Assembly: GCA_021432635.1 (NCBI GenBank)
Contig: MU270023.1
Coordinates: 434,001 to 498,000, forward strand
DNA: 64,000 nt
DNA from: Thozetella sp. PMI_491
Lineage: Eukaryota; Ascomycota; Sordariomycetes; Chaetosphaeriales; Chaetosphaeriaceae
Direction of reading: 5' to 3'
Each line of letters starts with the position of its first letter. Position 1 is the first letter of the stretch. This document shows positions 1 to 10,484 of this stretch, piece by piece. The notes beneath the pieces were generated by a model, which made no database searches, had not been told where the DNA came from, and worked only from the letters and a program-made list of their open reading frames with translations. The translations under genes and the position numbers were made by a program.

Positions 1-503
1 NNNNNNNNNNNNNNNNNNNNNNNNNNNNNNNNNNNNNNNNNNNNNNNNNNNNNNNNNNNNNNNNNNNNNNNNNNNNNNNNNNNNNNNNNNNNNNNNNNNN
101 NNNNNNNNNNNNNNNNNNNNNNNNNNNNNNNNNNNNNNNNNNNNNNNNNNNNNNNNNNNNNNNNNNNNNNNNNNNNNNNNNNNNNNNNNNNNNNNNNNNN
201 NNNNNNNNNNNNNNNNNNNNNNNNNNNNNNNNNNNNNNNNNNNNNNNNNNNNNNNNNNNNNNNNNNNNNNNNNNNNNNNNNNNNNNNNNNNNNNNNNNNN
301 NNNNNNNNNNNNNNNNNNNNNNNNNNNNNNNNNNNNNNNNNNNNNNNNNNNNNNNNNNNNNNNNNNNNNNNNNNNNNNNNNNNNNNNNNNNNNNNNNNNN
401 NNNNNNNNNNNNNNNNNNNNNNNNNNNNNNNNNNNNNNNNNNNNNNNNNNNNNNNNNNNNNNNNNNNNNNNNNNNNNNNNNNNNNNNNNNNNNNNNNNNN
501 NNN
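1..503. other. Assembly gap (run of N)
   Basis: All 503 bases are N. The gap ends inside the 96-bp tandem repeats of the neighbouring NLR-like gene, so the missing bases probably include more repeat copies and the 3' end of that gene. This placement suggests that the repeats blocked assembly. Confidence 0.98.
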
Positions 504-983
504 ACCACATCCTCGGTGATAGTGATCTGGTCTCCTCGCCGGTCGAGAAGTAGAGCTATTACTTCTTTACTATTCTCATTGTTTCTAGCTGCAGTTTTCA
601 CCACATCCTTAGTGATGGTGATCTGGTCTCCTCGCCGGTCGAGAAGTAAGGCCATCACTTCTTTACCATTCCTATAGTTTCTAGCTGCAGCTTTCACCAC
701 ATCCTCGGTGATAGTGATCTGGTCTCCTCGCCGGTCGAGAAGTAGAGCCATCACTTCTTTACCATTCTCATGGTTTCTAGCTGCAGCTTTCACTATATCC
801 TTGGTGATCGTGATCTGGTCTCCTCGCCGGTCGAGAAGTAGAGCCATTACTTCTTTACTATTCCCATAGTTTCTAGCTGCAGCTTTTACCACATCCTCGG
901 TGATAGTGATTTGGTCTCCTTGCTGGTCGAGAAGTAGAGCTATCACTTCTTTACCATTCCTATAGTTTCTAGCTGTAGCCTTC
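504..983 (-). repeat. Five tandem 96-bp repeats coding 32-residue ankyrin-like units
   Basis: Five full copies start at 504, 600, 696, 792 and 888 with an exact 96-bp period. Each codes a unit like VKAAARNYENGKEVMALLL followed by DRRGDQITITEDV on the minus strand. Copies differ at only a handful of bases. A more diverged unit with an ordinary ankyrin look (TPLEQAVKSRHIDVISYLL) precedes them. High DNA identity implies recent amplification or homogenisation. The array runs into the gap, so the true copy number is unknown. Confidence 0.93.
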
Positions 984-3900
984 ACCACGTCCTTGCTAAT
1001 CTTTATTCTATTAGCTCCTTGATCAAGCAGGTAGGAGATAACATCTATATGTCTTGACTTTACTGCCTGCTCTAAAGGTGTGCTAGCTTTATGATTGCAG
1101 TACTCTAGGTCGACGAATGGACTTAGTTGGTTATTTGAGTGTCCCCTAGAATATATATAATCCATGAGAGCAGGGATTCCCCAGCGGCCGGCGATATGGA
1201 AAATAGAAAACTGCTGTGGATCCGGGCCGGAGATATAGGGCATAGACCTGAGGCGCTCCAGCCAGTGATCCCGACACGGAGAATCTATACTGAAGAATTC
1301 GGCCTGGGCATGATCAACCTTGAATTTCTGTGCCTTATGCGCATGCTCAGTCCAATATAGCGTTGAGTATGTATAAAAGCCGTTATCTGATGTGATACCT
1401 GGCTTATCTTTAGAATGGAAATTCCGGATAAGCTGGTCGACATATCGATGCGTAAGGCTGGCATGCGCCTCGGACTCGTTAAAGTGAGTAGCCCTGGATC
1501 TGACGAGGAAATCCTTGACGGATTGATGTAGTAAGAGCACCTTATCGTCTTGAATAATGACTATTAGGCGACAGGACGTAATTTCTTCGCGCGTGAATTG
1601 AATCCGCTCTTCCTTATTATCGTCTTGGTGTAGTTGACATGCGGTAGAAAGTTCCAATAAGCTTAGTAGTTGTAGAGCTACGGCGACGAAGCTTAAGATG
1701 CGTTTGACGTCTACTTCTCCCGCTTTCGAAAAGGTAGTCTTGAGAAGTGTCTCGTATAGGGAGTGAAGTCCTTCAGGCAGGCCTTGGAGGAATTTAACAG
1801 CATCTTTTGAGTCTTTGCTTTCTAACTCCATACAGGCCATGCCGACCCATAGGAAAATGCGCCCTGCTTTCTCCTTGAGAAGCTGTGTGACCTCTTGTTT
1901 AACCCTGCTTGTGTAGCTTTTCTTTTTTTTAAGATATGCTACCTTTTCGTCGATAAATAGCTTAATGTCACGCTTTGACTCTCCGAACGAAGCTAAGTCC
2001 TTGTTTGTGAATTGACTTAGGTACTCTTTAATCTTAGGATAAGGTCGACTAGTGATTAATATTCGAAGGTTGGATATATGGCTGGAAGAACTTCCGTGTC
2101 TAAAGGTTTGTTCGAGCTGCTTTAAAAGGGTTTTCTGCGGTTCTTCGCATTTATCTAGAGTGTTGATGATGCAGTATTTTCGGCTAGGGGCCTTGTTGTC
2201 CTTGTCTGCAACCACGTTCGTGAATGTTGTCCAGAGAGCGTCGAACGAGTCCAACAGTTTCTCCTTGCCCTCATTATATTTCGGTAGAACGTAGTCAAGA
2301 AGCTGCGGGTGCTGCTGTACCAGTTGCAGGAGAAGGCCGCGGAGGATTTCCGTGGCCGTCGCAGGTTTCCCGGAACTCGAGTCGCAGAAAAAGTATGCGA
2401 GGGTTTTCCCCGATGAGGTGGTGAAAATCTTGGGCAGTTCATTGGCAAGGAATATCGACATGGTAGACTTCCCTGTGCCCGGATTTCCATAGAGCCATAT
2501 AATATCCGCGGCTCGACTTTCTGGACTTACCTGCCCCGCCTCTAGCCAGGCAGTGAGCTCTTCGGTCCCGAGGATCCATTCGCATGTGCCTTGAGCACGA
2601 TCGCCTTTTTTGCGCTTCAATTCGTTCTTTTTGTCGAAGGGATCGGTCAGAGAGAGATCGCGCAGACAGTCTCTGCCGTCGGGTTTCTCCGTCCAGGCGT
2701 CTTGATAGTATGTTAATATATGGCTGAAGCCGCATTGAAGCCGCATTAAAGAGACTTACGATCGCGGTTTGTAATAATTAGACCTGCTGCGAAGGAGGTC
2801 AGTAAAGATCACCTGTAGGGGATAGGGACTTACGATGCTCCCGATGCCAAACGACATCCTTCGCATTGGCGCACATCTTGCGGATCTCTGCGGAGACCTG
2901 CAGGTATGAGCGATCCTCTGGGCCCGAGAACTTGTTTATCTTGAAGTGATCGGTCTGTAGGCTGATCCTGTCAAGGCCTGGGATGGAGGCAGACGTCTTT
3001 TCCACCATCTACCAACGCAGTGAGCCCGGGCCTGGCTTGGTGACTGTCATGGCTTCTCCGTGGAACTTACCATCCCTTTCAAGACCCCCGTCAACCCCCC
3101 CCTTCGTCCATAGTCCGTCGGATATAATTCATAGAAACAGACTATAGGTATCAAGAGCCTGTTTCGGAGCCGACAAAAGTAATCTAGCTTATCCTCGAGA
3201 TCGTCATTATCGTAGTCCAATTTCTTAATAATCCCGCGGTGTGCGCCGGCCGGCTCCATGATTCGAGCAATGAGATCAGGTAAAGGTTGCTGTTTTGTGC
3301 CTCGGAAAGGAGTACCGAGGGTAACAAGACCAACGGTGAGCTTTGGCAGGTATTGGAAATCCGGCTCAGACTCAGCGAACAGCAGACCCTTTCCGACAGA
3401 GGTCAGCAATGTTGGACCGAATTCCACAGCCTTAGACTTACATGTTGTATGACGTTCCCACCCAGGCTATGCCCGATAAAGATGATCGGGCGACCTTCGA
3501 TCCGTTGGCGAAAGTTGTGCACGCTGCGTACTAGTTCTTGTCCACAGCTCTCGAGGCTAATCTTTGGGGCATCCAAGTGCCATTTAGATTCGTAGTTATA
3601 TACCATGATTCTTGCCTTTGGCACGACGGCAGGTAGCATCCCGCCGTCCTTAAGCCAGTTGATCTTGTCAGGCTTGTCATGTGCGTCAGACTTAGTCTTG
3701 TCCTGCCAAGTCCACGACCAGTCCACGTTAGAGCCGAGGCCATGTACAGCAATGATGCTACAGTTGGTTAGATCAATTTGCCACCTCAGAGACTAGCTGA
3801 ACACCTACTCAACTTCCACCTCCGCATCGGTGTCTGTCAGGCCTGAATACAAGATCTCGAGAGGCGCATAACTGCGAACCTCGGATGGTTTCGGTGTGCT

Positions 3901-4137
3901 ATTTGTTCGGCCGCCAAGTTCGCCGACCGTATTCTTCTCTGGCGGCGACTCTTCGGCGCCCATAAGTTCTCCCTGTCGGACGTCTTTCGATTGCAGTTGT
4001 GACGCCGATAGAATGCGTTTCGCTAGCAGCCATAGACACGTGGCAATGGTGACGCCAGCCAGAAGAAGGAGCTGGCCAATATCGACTCGATCCATGGCTA
4101 CCGCTACCCAGAGGCGCAAACACCACGAGCGGGGCAA
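504..4137 (-). CDS. NLR-like protein: alpha/beta hydrolase - NACHT - degenerate ankyrin repeats (3' end missing)
   Basis: Probable intracellular signal-sensing STAND NTPase of the fungal NLR-like type. Exons that join in phase: about 3770-3442, 3388-3071, 3008-2834, 2786-2760 (27-nt microexon) and 2700 into the gap, with 47-62 nt introns. A first exon near 4137-3810 carries a hydrophobic stretch (IGQLLLLAGVTIATCLWLL) that looks like a membrane anchor; its junction to the next exon is unresolved. The hydrolase domain shows VHGLGS, the nucleophile motif GHSLGG and LGTPFRG. The linker has the DCLRDLSLTDP motif usual before fungal NACHT domains, then Walker A GNPGTGKST. The Walker B region reads CIINTLDKCEE, so both acidic residues of the usual DALDEC are lost. 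A helical region leads to 32-residue ankyrin-like repeats. The last exon stays open for about 730 codons up to the gap. Start at 4137 or 4095 is uncertain. Confidence 0.8.
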
Positions 4138-4514
4138 CCAGGAACGCTGCGATTCGCTACAGACGGTCCAAGATTGCGTCGGCGGGATGTTCTCATGGAG
4201 CAGTCTGCCCTAGTCCTCGCTGAAACGCTGGGGGGGGGCAAGAGATCGAATGTGGTAGCTTCTCGGGACGACTGTGAATGAAAGATGAAAATTCTGCTCC
4301 GCCGCCGGCGAGGCTTGCAAGTTGCATCAGGCGGGGGAGCAAGCCACCTGCATTACAGGGCGTGCATATCCAATCATTTCCAGTTGCCTGCTCGGACTGT
4401 GACACAGGGTCATGGCTGCCTTCTCGGCTGGAAATCGCGCAGAACGCGAAAGTGCGTCTTTGCCTATTCTGCGTACTCAGTATTCTAGATACCGGTCGTC
4501 AATTCCACAACCTT
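4138..4514. other. Intergenic, between divergent NLR gene and NLR relic
   Basis: Upstream DNA of the minus-strand NLR-like gene. No conserved reading frame is seen. It may include the lost 5' part of the adjacent relic, but nothing recognisable remains. Confidence 0.5.
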
Positions 4515-5200
4515 TAAACGAACCTACCACAACATCAGCCAGAAATTACAGGTAGACAAGATCGACAAAGACACGGCAGACGTCAAAACGCTCGTCAAGA
4601 CGGCACTAAGCTGGGAAGGCGCCTATCGATGGCATTTAATATAGACAATGCCAATGACAAGACACTGTTTGGCAAGGACGACACGACAGGCGGCACCACT
4701 TCTCTAGACCAATGTTTCCTATTCAACAAAAAAGGCTCAATTCTATTCACGGCCCAAAACCACAAGGCTGCAGTCCATCTAGCACGCTCACACATCCTCA
4801 CTATCAAGGAAATAAGCAGAGCCAAAGCCATCAAGCTTTTACAAACAGGGTCACAGAAAACGGCAAAGCTGCTTGACTTCCTCGCAAATCTACCGCTTGC
4901 CGTCTGACAAGCTTTTACATATATAGCTAAAAAGGTAAAGGTGGTAGAGGCGATAGGCACACTAAAGGTATACACGTCCATAGCCTAACAGCAGTAGGCA
5001 GGGTCATACGACATTCAGCGGCTGGTTCGACTATCGATATTAAACTAGCTGACGCAGAGAGGAGAACAAGTAGGATGGACTATAAAGGTATTACAGCAGT
5101 TTATCGGCGTCTTTACATTAACAGAACACGAGAATAGGGCCAAGTTGGCGAGATACTGGATCTTCCGCATGCACAGTCCGTTATTCAGTTTCAGGAAGAT
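4515..5200 (+). pseudogene. Relic of an NB-ARC (TPR-type) NLR gene
   Basis: Decayed piece of a fungal NB-ARC STAND protein. Successive frames give ISQKLQVDKIDKDTADVKTL, then after a one-base frame change near 4625-4630 IDNAND, GSILFTAQNHKAAVHLA, IKEISRAKAIKLLQT and LLDFLANLPLAV, which match the order of motifs after Walker B in NB-ARC proteins. A stop follows at 4905. Then QAFTYIAKK jumps directly to VVEAIGTLKVYTSIA, so about 100 residues appear deleted. YDIQRLVRL and FTLTEHENRAKLARYW continue the winged-helix region but are broken by stops near 4987, 4996 and 5047. The P-loop end and TPR part are missing. Family identity is from remembered motif order; the disruption is visible directly. Confidence 0.75.
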
Positions 5201-5770
5201 TTAGTATTCCTTACGGTGGGTTGACAGGACAGTGCCGCTTTACGTGCCTGCTGTCATTATATAGTTATAAGTATATATACTTAAACAGCCAGAACCAGCT
5301 ACGAGGCGATTACGGCACGTGGCATCACTCTTGGAGGGATGGCAGAAAGCAGCTCTGGCAAGGTTTACAGATGCTTCTGGAGAGGTTGGTCTATACTGTC
5401 ATTAGGGGAGTACTCAGCAATTACGGCGAGAAGATGTGTTGGTATGGACCCACCGGGTGGCCCGAGCGGAACTGCATTAGAGCTAAAAATGTGGCAACCA
5501 CTGATTTCGACCGACGCTGTACCTAACGACATTGTATGGCTGCTAAGGATAGGTAGACACCTAGGATTACTGTTTCTAGGTTTTAAGGACATGGCCAAAC
5601 ACTCCACATCTTTTCAATAGGGTAATCTTCCCGAGAAACTTTTTTCGGCTTGACTGGTATAGACGCCTTTCGGTCATTAAAACAGCGTTTGGCCCAGAGG
5701 CCGAGAGTGCACTTCATTTAGACGTATCTCGTGAACCAGAGATCTTGGCGGGCTTAACCCCTCACTAGCC
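5201..5770. other. Intergenic, upstream of N-acetyltransferase
   Basis: The first part may be more decayed sequence from the NLR relic (TPR end), but no motif can be assigned. The last 100-150 bases should hold the acetyltransferase promoter; no clear TATA box was seen. Confidence 0.45.
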
Positions 5771-6737
5771 ATGAGTCGCTACACGCCAGAGCAGCTGAAT
5801 CGATATTTCCAGCACATAGGGTACACCCCGAAAGCCGGCGATGTGTCCCTCGAGTGCCTCACCAACATCCAGCGGCGCCAGCTCGCGCGGGTCCCCTTCG
5901 AGAGCGTGACGCTGCACTATTCCAAGTTCCATCTGCTCTCGCTGGACCCGGAGGATCTGTTTGTCAAGATTGTCGACAACAGTCGTGGAGGATATTGCAT
6001 GGAGCTGAACACCTTCTTCGCCACCGTGCTGCGAACCCTTGGCTTCACCCTCTTCTCCTCGGGTGCACGGGTCAAAGGGGGCGATAGCTTCTCGGGATGG
6101 TGGGACGACCCTGGCCGAGCATTTGTGTGCCGTTAGCTAACCCCCGGCCCGCGGCAGGGACCATATGGTCAACATTGTGACCATAGATGGCAAGCGCCAC
6201 CTCGTCGACGTCGGCTACGGGTCAAACGTCCCACCTCTCCCGGTGCCACTGGAGCACGGATTCGAGTTCGATGCTGTGCTGCCCGCACGCGGCAAGCTGG
6301 AGCACAGGGGGATCGCAGAGTACAGCGACCCCAGCCAGCGCCTGTGGGTCTTTTCGACGCAAGACGACGGCACAGCGCCGTGGCGGGAGCAGACGTGCTT
6401 CCTGGACCACGAGTTCCTGCCGGGGGACTTCCAGGTCATGAACCTCCGTACCATGACCAACCCAACCAGCCTGTTCGTGAAATCGGTGGTGGCCACCAAG
6501 ATCATCCTAGACGAGCAGGCCGTTCGACCCGTTGGCGTGATAATCCTGTTCCGGAACTACGTGAAGCGCCGGATCGGCGACAAGGCCGAGATTATCGAGA
6601 ATCTAGAGACGGAAGAGGATCGCGTGAAGGCCCTCGGCACGTATTTTGACATCGTTCTGTCGGCGGAAGACCAACGCGCTATCCGCGGCTTGGCAAGCGA
6701 GCTGAGAAGAACCCCGCTCGTCGTCAGGGACATCTAG
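5771..6737 (+). CDS. Arylamine N-acetyltransferase
   Basis: Transfers an acyl group from CoA to arylamines; some fungal members N-malonylate 2-aminophenol during benzoxazolinone detoxification. Exons 5771-6099 and 6158-6737 are joined across a 58-nt intron with GCTAAC branch site, giving 302 residues, close to the usual family length of about 280-330. The catalytic triad is complete: Cys76 in RGGYCMELN, His112 in GWDHMVN (rebuilt across the intron) and Asp127 in LVDVGYGSN. The protein begins MSRYTPEQLNRYF, which aligns with typical NAT starts. It should act in the cytosol. It sits alone between the NLR relic and a convergent sorbosone-dehydrogenase-like gene, so no operon-like partner is evident. 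Substrate cannot be read from sequence. Confidence 0.93.
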
Positions 6738-7205
6738 CGTGCCAGGGACAAGTTCTCAGAAAGGAGTTCGGGGTAGGAACATCAGTCATACCGATCGTGG
6801 TCACATAGCGAACAAGTTAGTGTACAAGACAGTCACGGCTATCAGCTAGTTGAAGGCTAGATATGGAGCTCCAGTAGGATGGCCTTCTTAGCCAACGCAA
6901 GCATTGCAAGCAGCTCAGGCTTACGGGAGGAAGCAAGTGGCTTCTCCAGAGGATATCTGCATATGTGCGTCCTGTTTCCTCAGTAGGAACGCTCCTGCAC
7001 CGTCCCATTGTATCAGGTTCATAGGCATCTGCTACCCAACGATAGGAACTGGTTCGGTTGTCTCGCTCCTTAGCATCAACATAGTCATATCTTTGTTAGC
7101 CCGTTGCTTCCCATAGCAGGACTGTTCGTAGCGAAGTGCTAGCCGCCTGCTAGCTCTTCTCATGCAATAAATGGTGACTATTACTCTCATGTCGAATGCT
7201 TATAT
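6738..7205. other. Intergenic between convergent genes
   Basis: Lies between the 3' ends of the acetyltransferase and the dehydrogenase-like gene. I see no coding or RNA feature; it should hold both terminators. Confidence 0.5.
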
Positions 7206-8790
7206 CTACCACAGTGTCACGGTGGCGAGGAAGGCAGCCACGAAAGCAAGCACCTGGGAATCCAGGGCCCCAAGCCGGGGGCTGGCGTTGCGTGTACCCG
7301 TCGGTGTTACGATGGTGCCGCTGGCCGTGGCCGTGGGTGTGCTCGATGTCTTCTGGAGCACGTACAGCTCTCCTGTGGTGTCTGAAGACATCCACAAACG
7401 GCCGGCTGAGTCCCAAGCCAGACCAACGGGGCGGAAGCAGTTGTCAGGGCACTTGGTGTGGTCTGGGTTGGAGATGATGTCGGACAGGGCGGTGGTGCTG
7501 TCCGATGCCGCAACGGGCTCACCGGTGGCAGCATTGAAGGCGATCGACGACAGCCGGTATCCGACAGGGTCTGTCTTGTCAACTATACAACCGTTAGCTA
7601 TAATGCAGGGCCCCCTGGGTATGGGTACGGTTATGGGTATGGTAGTAACTGACAGCTGCCGTGGAAGGTGATATAGGCGGTAGTTCCCGCGGCATCGAAC
7701 TTGATGTCAAGCGGCGCCATATGCGGCGAGAAGGTAAGACGGGGAGCGATGTAGTCACTCGCGCACGTCTCGTCGGTCAGGGTGCTGTTCTCCTGGATTG
7801 CAAACTGGGAGCCGACCTCGAGGCCGTCGTGGTTGGGAATCTCGGCAAGGTCCCAGACGGCGAAGCAACGTGGGTAGCCGTAGTGGCCTCCCTGATTCTG
7901 GGTGGACCCTAGGACGCCGAAGTAGTTGAGCTCCTCGCCCGGGTTGTTCTCATGGATATCGACGCCATCGCGCTGTACACCATCGACCGAGTTCTCGACG
8001 CCGTAGATGCCGCCGGTGACGGGGTGCTCCACCACGCCGACCGAGTTGCGCAGGCCCCAGCCGAGCACTGTGCCCTCGCTTCCGAAGCTATACGGGGCGC
8101 TGCCGGTGAGATTGGTAAGGTTGAAGGCGCGGATCTGCGAGAGGCCTGAGGAGAGAGTCTGGGCTGCTGACACGAGGGTGTCGGCGCTGCCCCGGGACAC
8201 GATGAGCACGTCCGGCTCTTTGGCGGACATGAGGAGCGTGCGAGTCACCAGATCGTTGTTCGTCATGTTAGCCACGACCTCACGCGGCGTCTGGCCGACT
8301 GTGCCGGCCGTAGGGTCATAGGCCCAGGCATACACGGACGAGCTGGATGAGGCGTAGAGGGTCTTCCCGTCGGCCGAGAGGGCAAGGCCGTGGTTCAGCT
8401 GTGTACGGCGGTGAGTGGGCCGTCTTTCACACAACTACGTACAGCGCTTGACTTTATCGAACTCACCTCAGTCCTGTTGATGAGCAGCGTGCTCTGCTCG
8501 AGCTGGAGACAGGTGCCTCCGTTGTCCTTGAAGGTGTTGCGGGTGACGCCCTTGCCGCTCTCCACGACAAGGAGCGCGCCGGAGCCATCAAACTGGATAG
8601 ACCGGGGCTTCCGCAGACCTGTAGCCACAAGTTGCGCCTGCCAACCACTCGCTACAGAGGGCGGCGAGTAGGCTGGCACTAGGATGCTGGAGCAAGACGA
8701 GGCCGTCTGGGCCACTGCCCCAGCTACGAGGAGGGCACCGACCAAAACACGGGCAGTATCCATAGCGATGATAAGCGTGAAGAGTAGCAT
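7206..8790 (-). CDS. Secreted glucose/sorbosone dehydrogenase-like beta-propeller protein
   Basis: Family of soluble quinoprotein sugar dehydrogenases with a six-bladed propeller. Exons 8790-8467, 8398-7654 and 7582-7206 (introns 68 and 71 nt) give 481 residues, or 472 from the second ATG at 8763, which leaves a cleaner signal peptide (MDTARVLVGALLVAGAVAQ). Family motifs seen: GLRKPRSIQFD, LNHGLALSADGKTLYAS, GWGLRNSVGVV, GEELNYFG, GGHYGYPRCFAVWD, PLDIKFD and ITFHGSF-DKTDPVGYRL (rebuilt across the second intron, whose donor GTCAGT is non-standard), then FRPVGLAWDSAGRLW. A Ser/Thr-rich stretch and hydrophobic C-terminus (VLAFVAAFLATVTLW) suggest a GPI anchor. This could be an AA12-type PQQ enzyme; cofactor use is inference. 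Confidence 0.88.
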
Positions 8791-10484
8791 TCAGGGGCTA
8801 TGGAGGCCAAGTGGAAAACTTGGAAGTTGAAAGGGAGCTGCCAACAAGTACTAGGTAGGCGTGGGAAGAATCGGTAGCTAGCACGAGAAGTGTCGACGGA
8901 TCATGGCCGGGAGCCCAATATAACCCCGACCAGACACCTTCGTCGGCCGTAGCCATTGGTAAGACCAATCGATATCGAGACCCTTTTCCGACTAGCAGGC
9001 CGACCCCCAAGACCAAGCCCACCCGGGACCCTTGGCATCTCGCTCGCTGTCATGACCATCTCGGCCCATGCATGTGTCCACCGCCTTGTTCCCTGGGCTC
9101 TGGGTGCTCTGAGTGCTTTGCGTGGGCCACAAGGCCCATCGAGCTGTGAAGGCCAAGGACCCGGCAGCTTGGGCCGGTGCGACGATGCTGGTGCCGCGAG
9201 CCGTAGTTGAAAACCTCACTTGGTGGAGCGATCAATAGACCGGCAATAGGGGCCAATCACCAGGGCGGCCAAGCCCGAAGCATCGGAGGACGCCTTGGGA
9301 TTGGGGCCGTTTTGCTGTCTTTAGGCCGACTGTCAGGCCATGCAGGGCGACAAAGCCGACAAACGCCGTTGGTCAGCCTGAGTTATGCGGTGGGCGGCAG
9401 CTTGGCATCGCCGCTTGGGGGATTGGTCCATTGTGTCGTGCTGCTTGGTGCGAGCTGAGGTGGGGGGGAGGGGTGGCTGGGGTGGACTCTCTTGGTCCTG
9501 GGAGCAAGACTGTGGCGTGCGCATGGCGGGCCGGCGGAGGAGAGGGGAAGGGAAGAGGATGAGGAGGGGGGGAGCGATGGTGGGAGGAGGGAAGGAGGGG
9601 TAGTGGTGCCAACGTGAGAATGCGAGAATGCCGGGATAAAGAACGAGTTGGCGGCATCTCGACTGGGGGACGGCATAGAGCTGCAAAGTTGGGGTGCCCT
9701 ACCTCGCAGGGAGGGCCGGCGATGACGCCTCCGTGCTTCGCTTGGAAACGAGCCCGAGGCGTTCCTGGCCCTAATTTTTTTTCTCTAGGTTTATTTTTTT
9801 TCTTTTTCTCTCTCTCGCCTCCTATCAAAATTCACACCGGTGGTTAGATAGCTGCTTCTCTCTAGTTCAAATAGTGGCCGGCGTGAGCTAGTCTGGTATT
9901 TCCTCTAGCGGCTCTGCCCAGACAAGCAGGTTCTTGACCGTGGGATCCTAGGAAGGTGCCCCGCTCTCCCAAGGTGGGGAGGGGAAAGACCTTGTCCTTG
10001 CCGCCCACCTTTGGCCGGGGCCTTGCCCAACCTTCCCTGCTTGCCCGACTTACACCACTCGCCAGCTGCGCCTATAGGCCGCACAGCACCATGGATGCCA
10101 CTTATCGCGCCCAGCCGTCTTATTAGAGGCTCAGTTATAGCTGCAGGCCGGGCGGCGGGCCTCGGCAGCCGACTGGCTTGATTTCACCATCCACCGCTCC
10201 GGCCTGGCGAGGGTGAGAGCCAGAGCTGCGTTTTTGAGCTCCTCGTGCCCACCCCCTCTTCGCTCCCCTCGTCCTCCTCTTGTCGTCTCCGACTCTGTTC
10301 TGCGATCACGCCGTGAGCTGAAGCGGCAGTCACACGAATTGCTCTGCTTGTGTCGTTCCCACTCCCGGCAGCTGCTCTTGTGAGTCGACGTACCCAGCAC
10401 CCAGCTGCCATAGTAGTGCTGCTTGCTGCTGGACCAACCAAGAGCGGCCGACAGAGGAGGGAGAAAAAGGCAGCGAACAAGACC
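8791..10484. other. Divergent promoter region, 1.7 kb
   Basis: Shared upstream region of the minus-strand dehydrogenase-like gene and the plus-strand membrane protein gene. It contains a polypurine tract (9536-9600) and a pyrimidine-rich T/C tract around 9775-9830 on the plus strand, both typical of CT-rich fungal promoters when read toward their own gene. Reading frames here have random-looking composition. Confidence 0.5.
9536..9600. repeat. Polypurine/polypyrimidine tract
   Basis: Of 65 bases on the plus strand only four are pyrimidines (9560, 9575, 9578, 9581), with several runs of three or more G. On the minus strand this is a CT-rich tract about 0.8 kb upstream of the dehydrogenase-like gene. 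Confidence 0.8.

Noticed and set aside
504-983. CRISPR-like array
   Set aside because: The 96-bp repeats have no spacers, code for protein, and this is eukaryotic DNA.
2155-2490. 111-residue minus-strand frame over the NACHT domain
   Set aside because: Other phase of the same strand; the true frame reads GNPGTGKST and is open to the gap.
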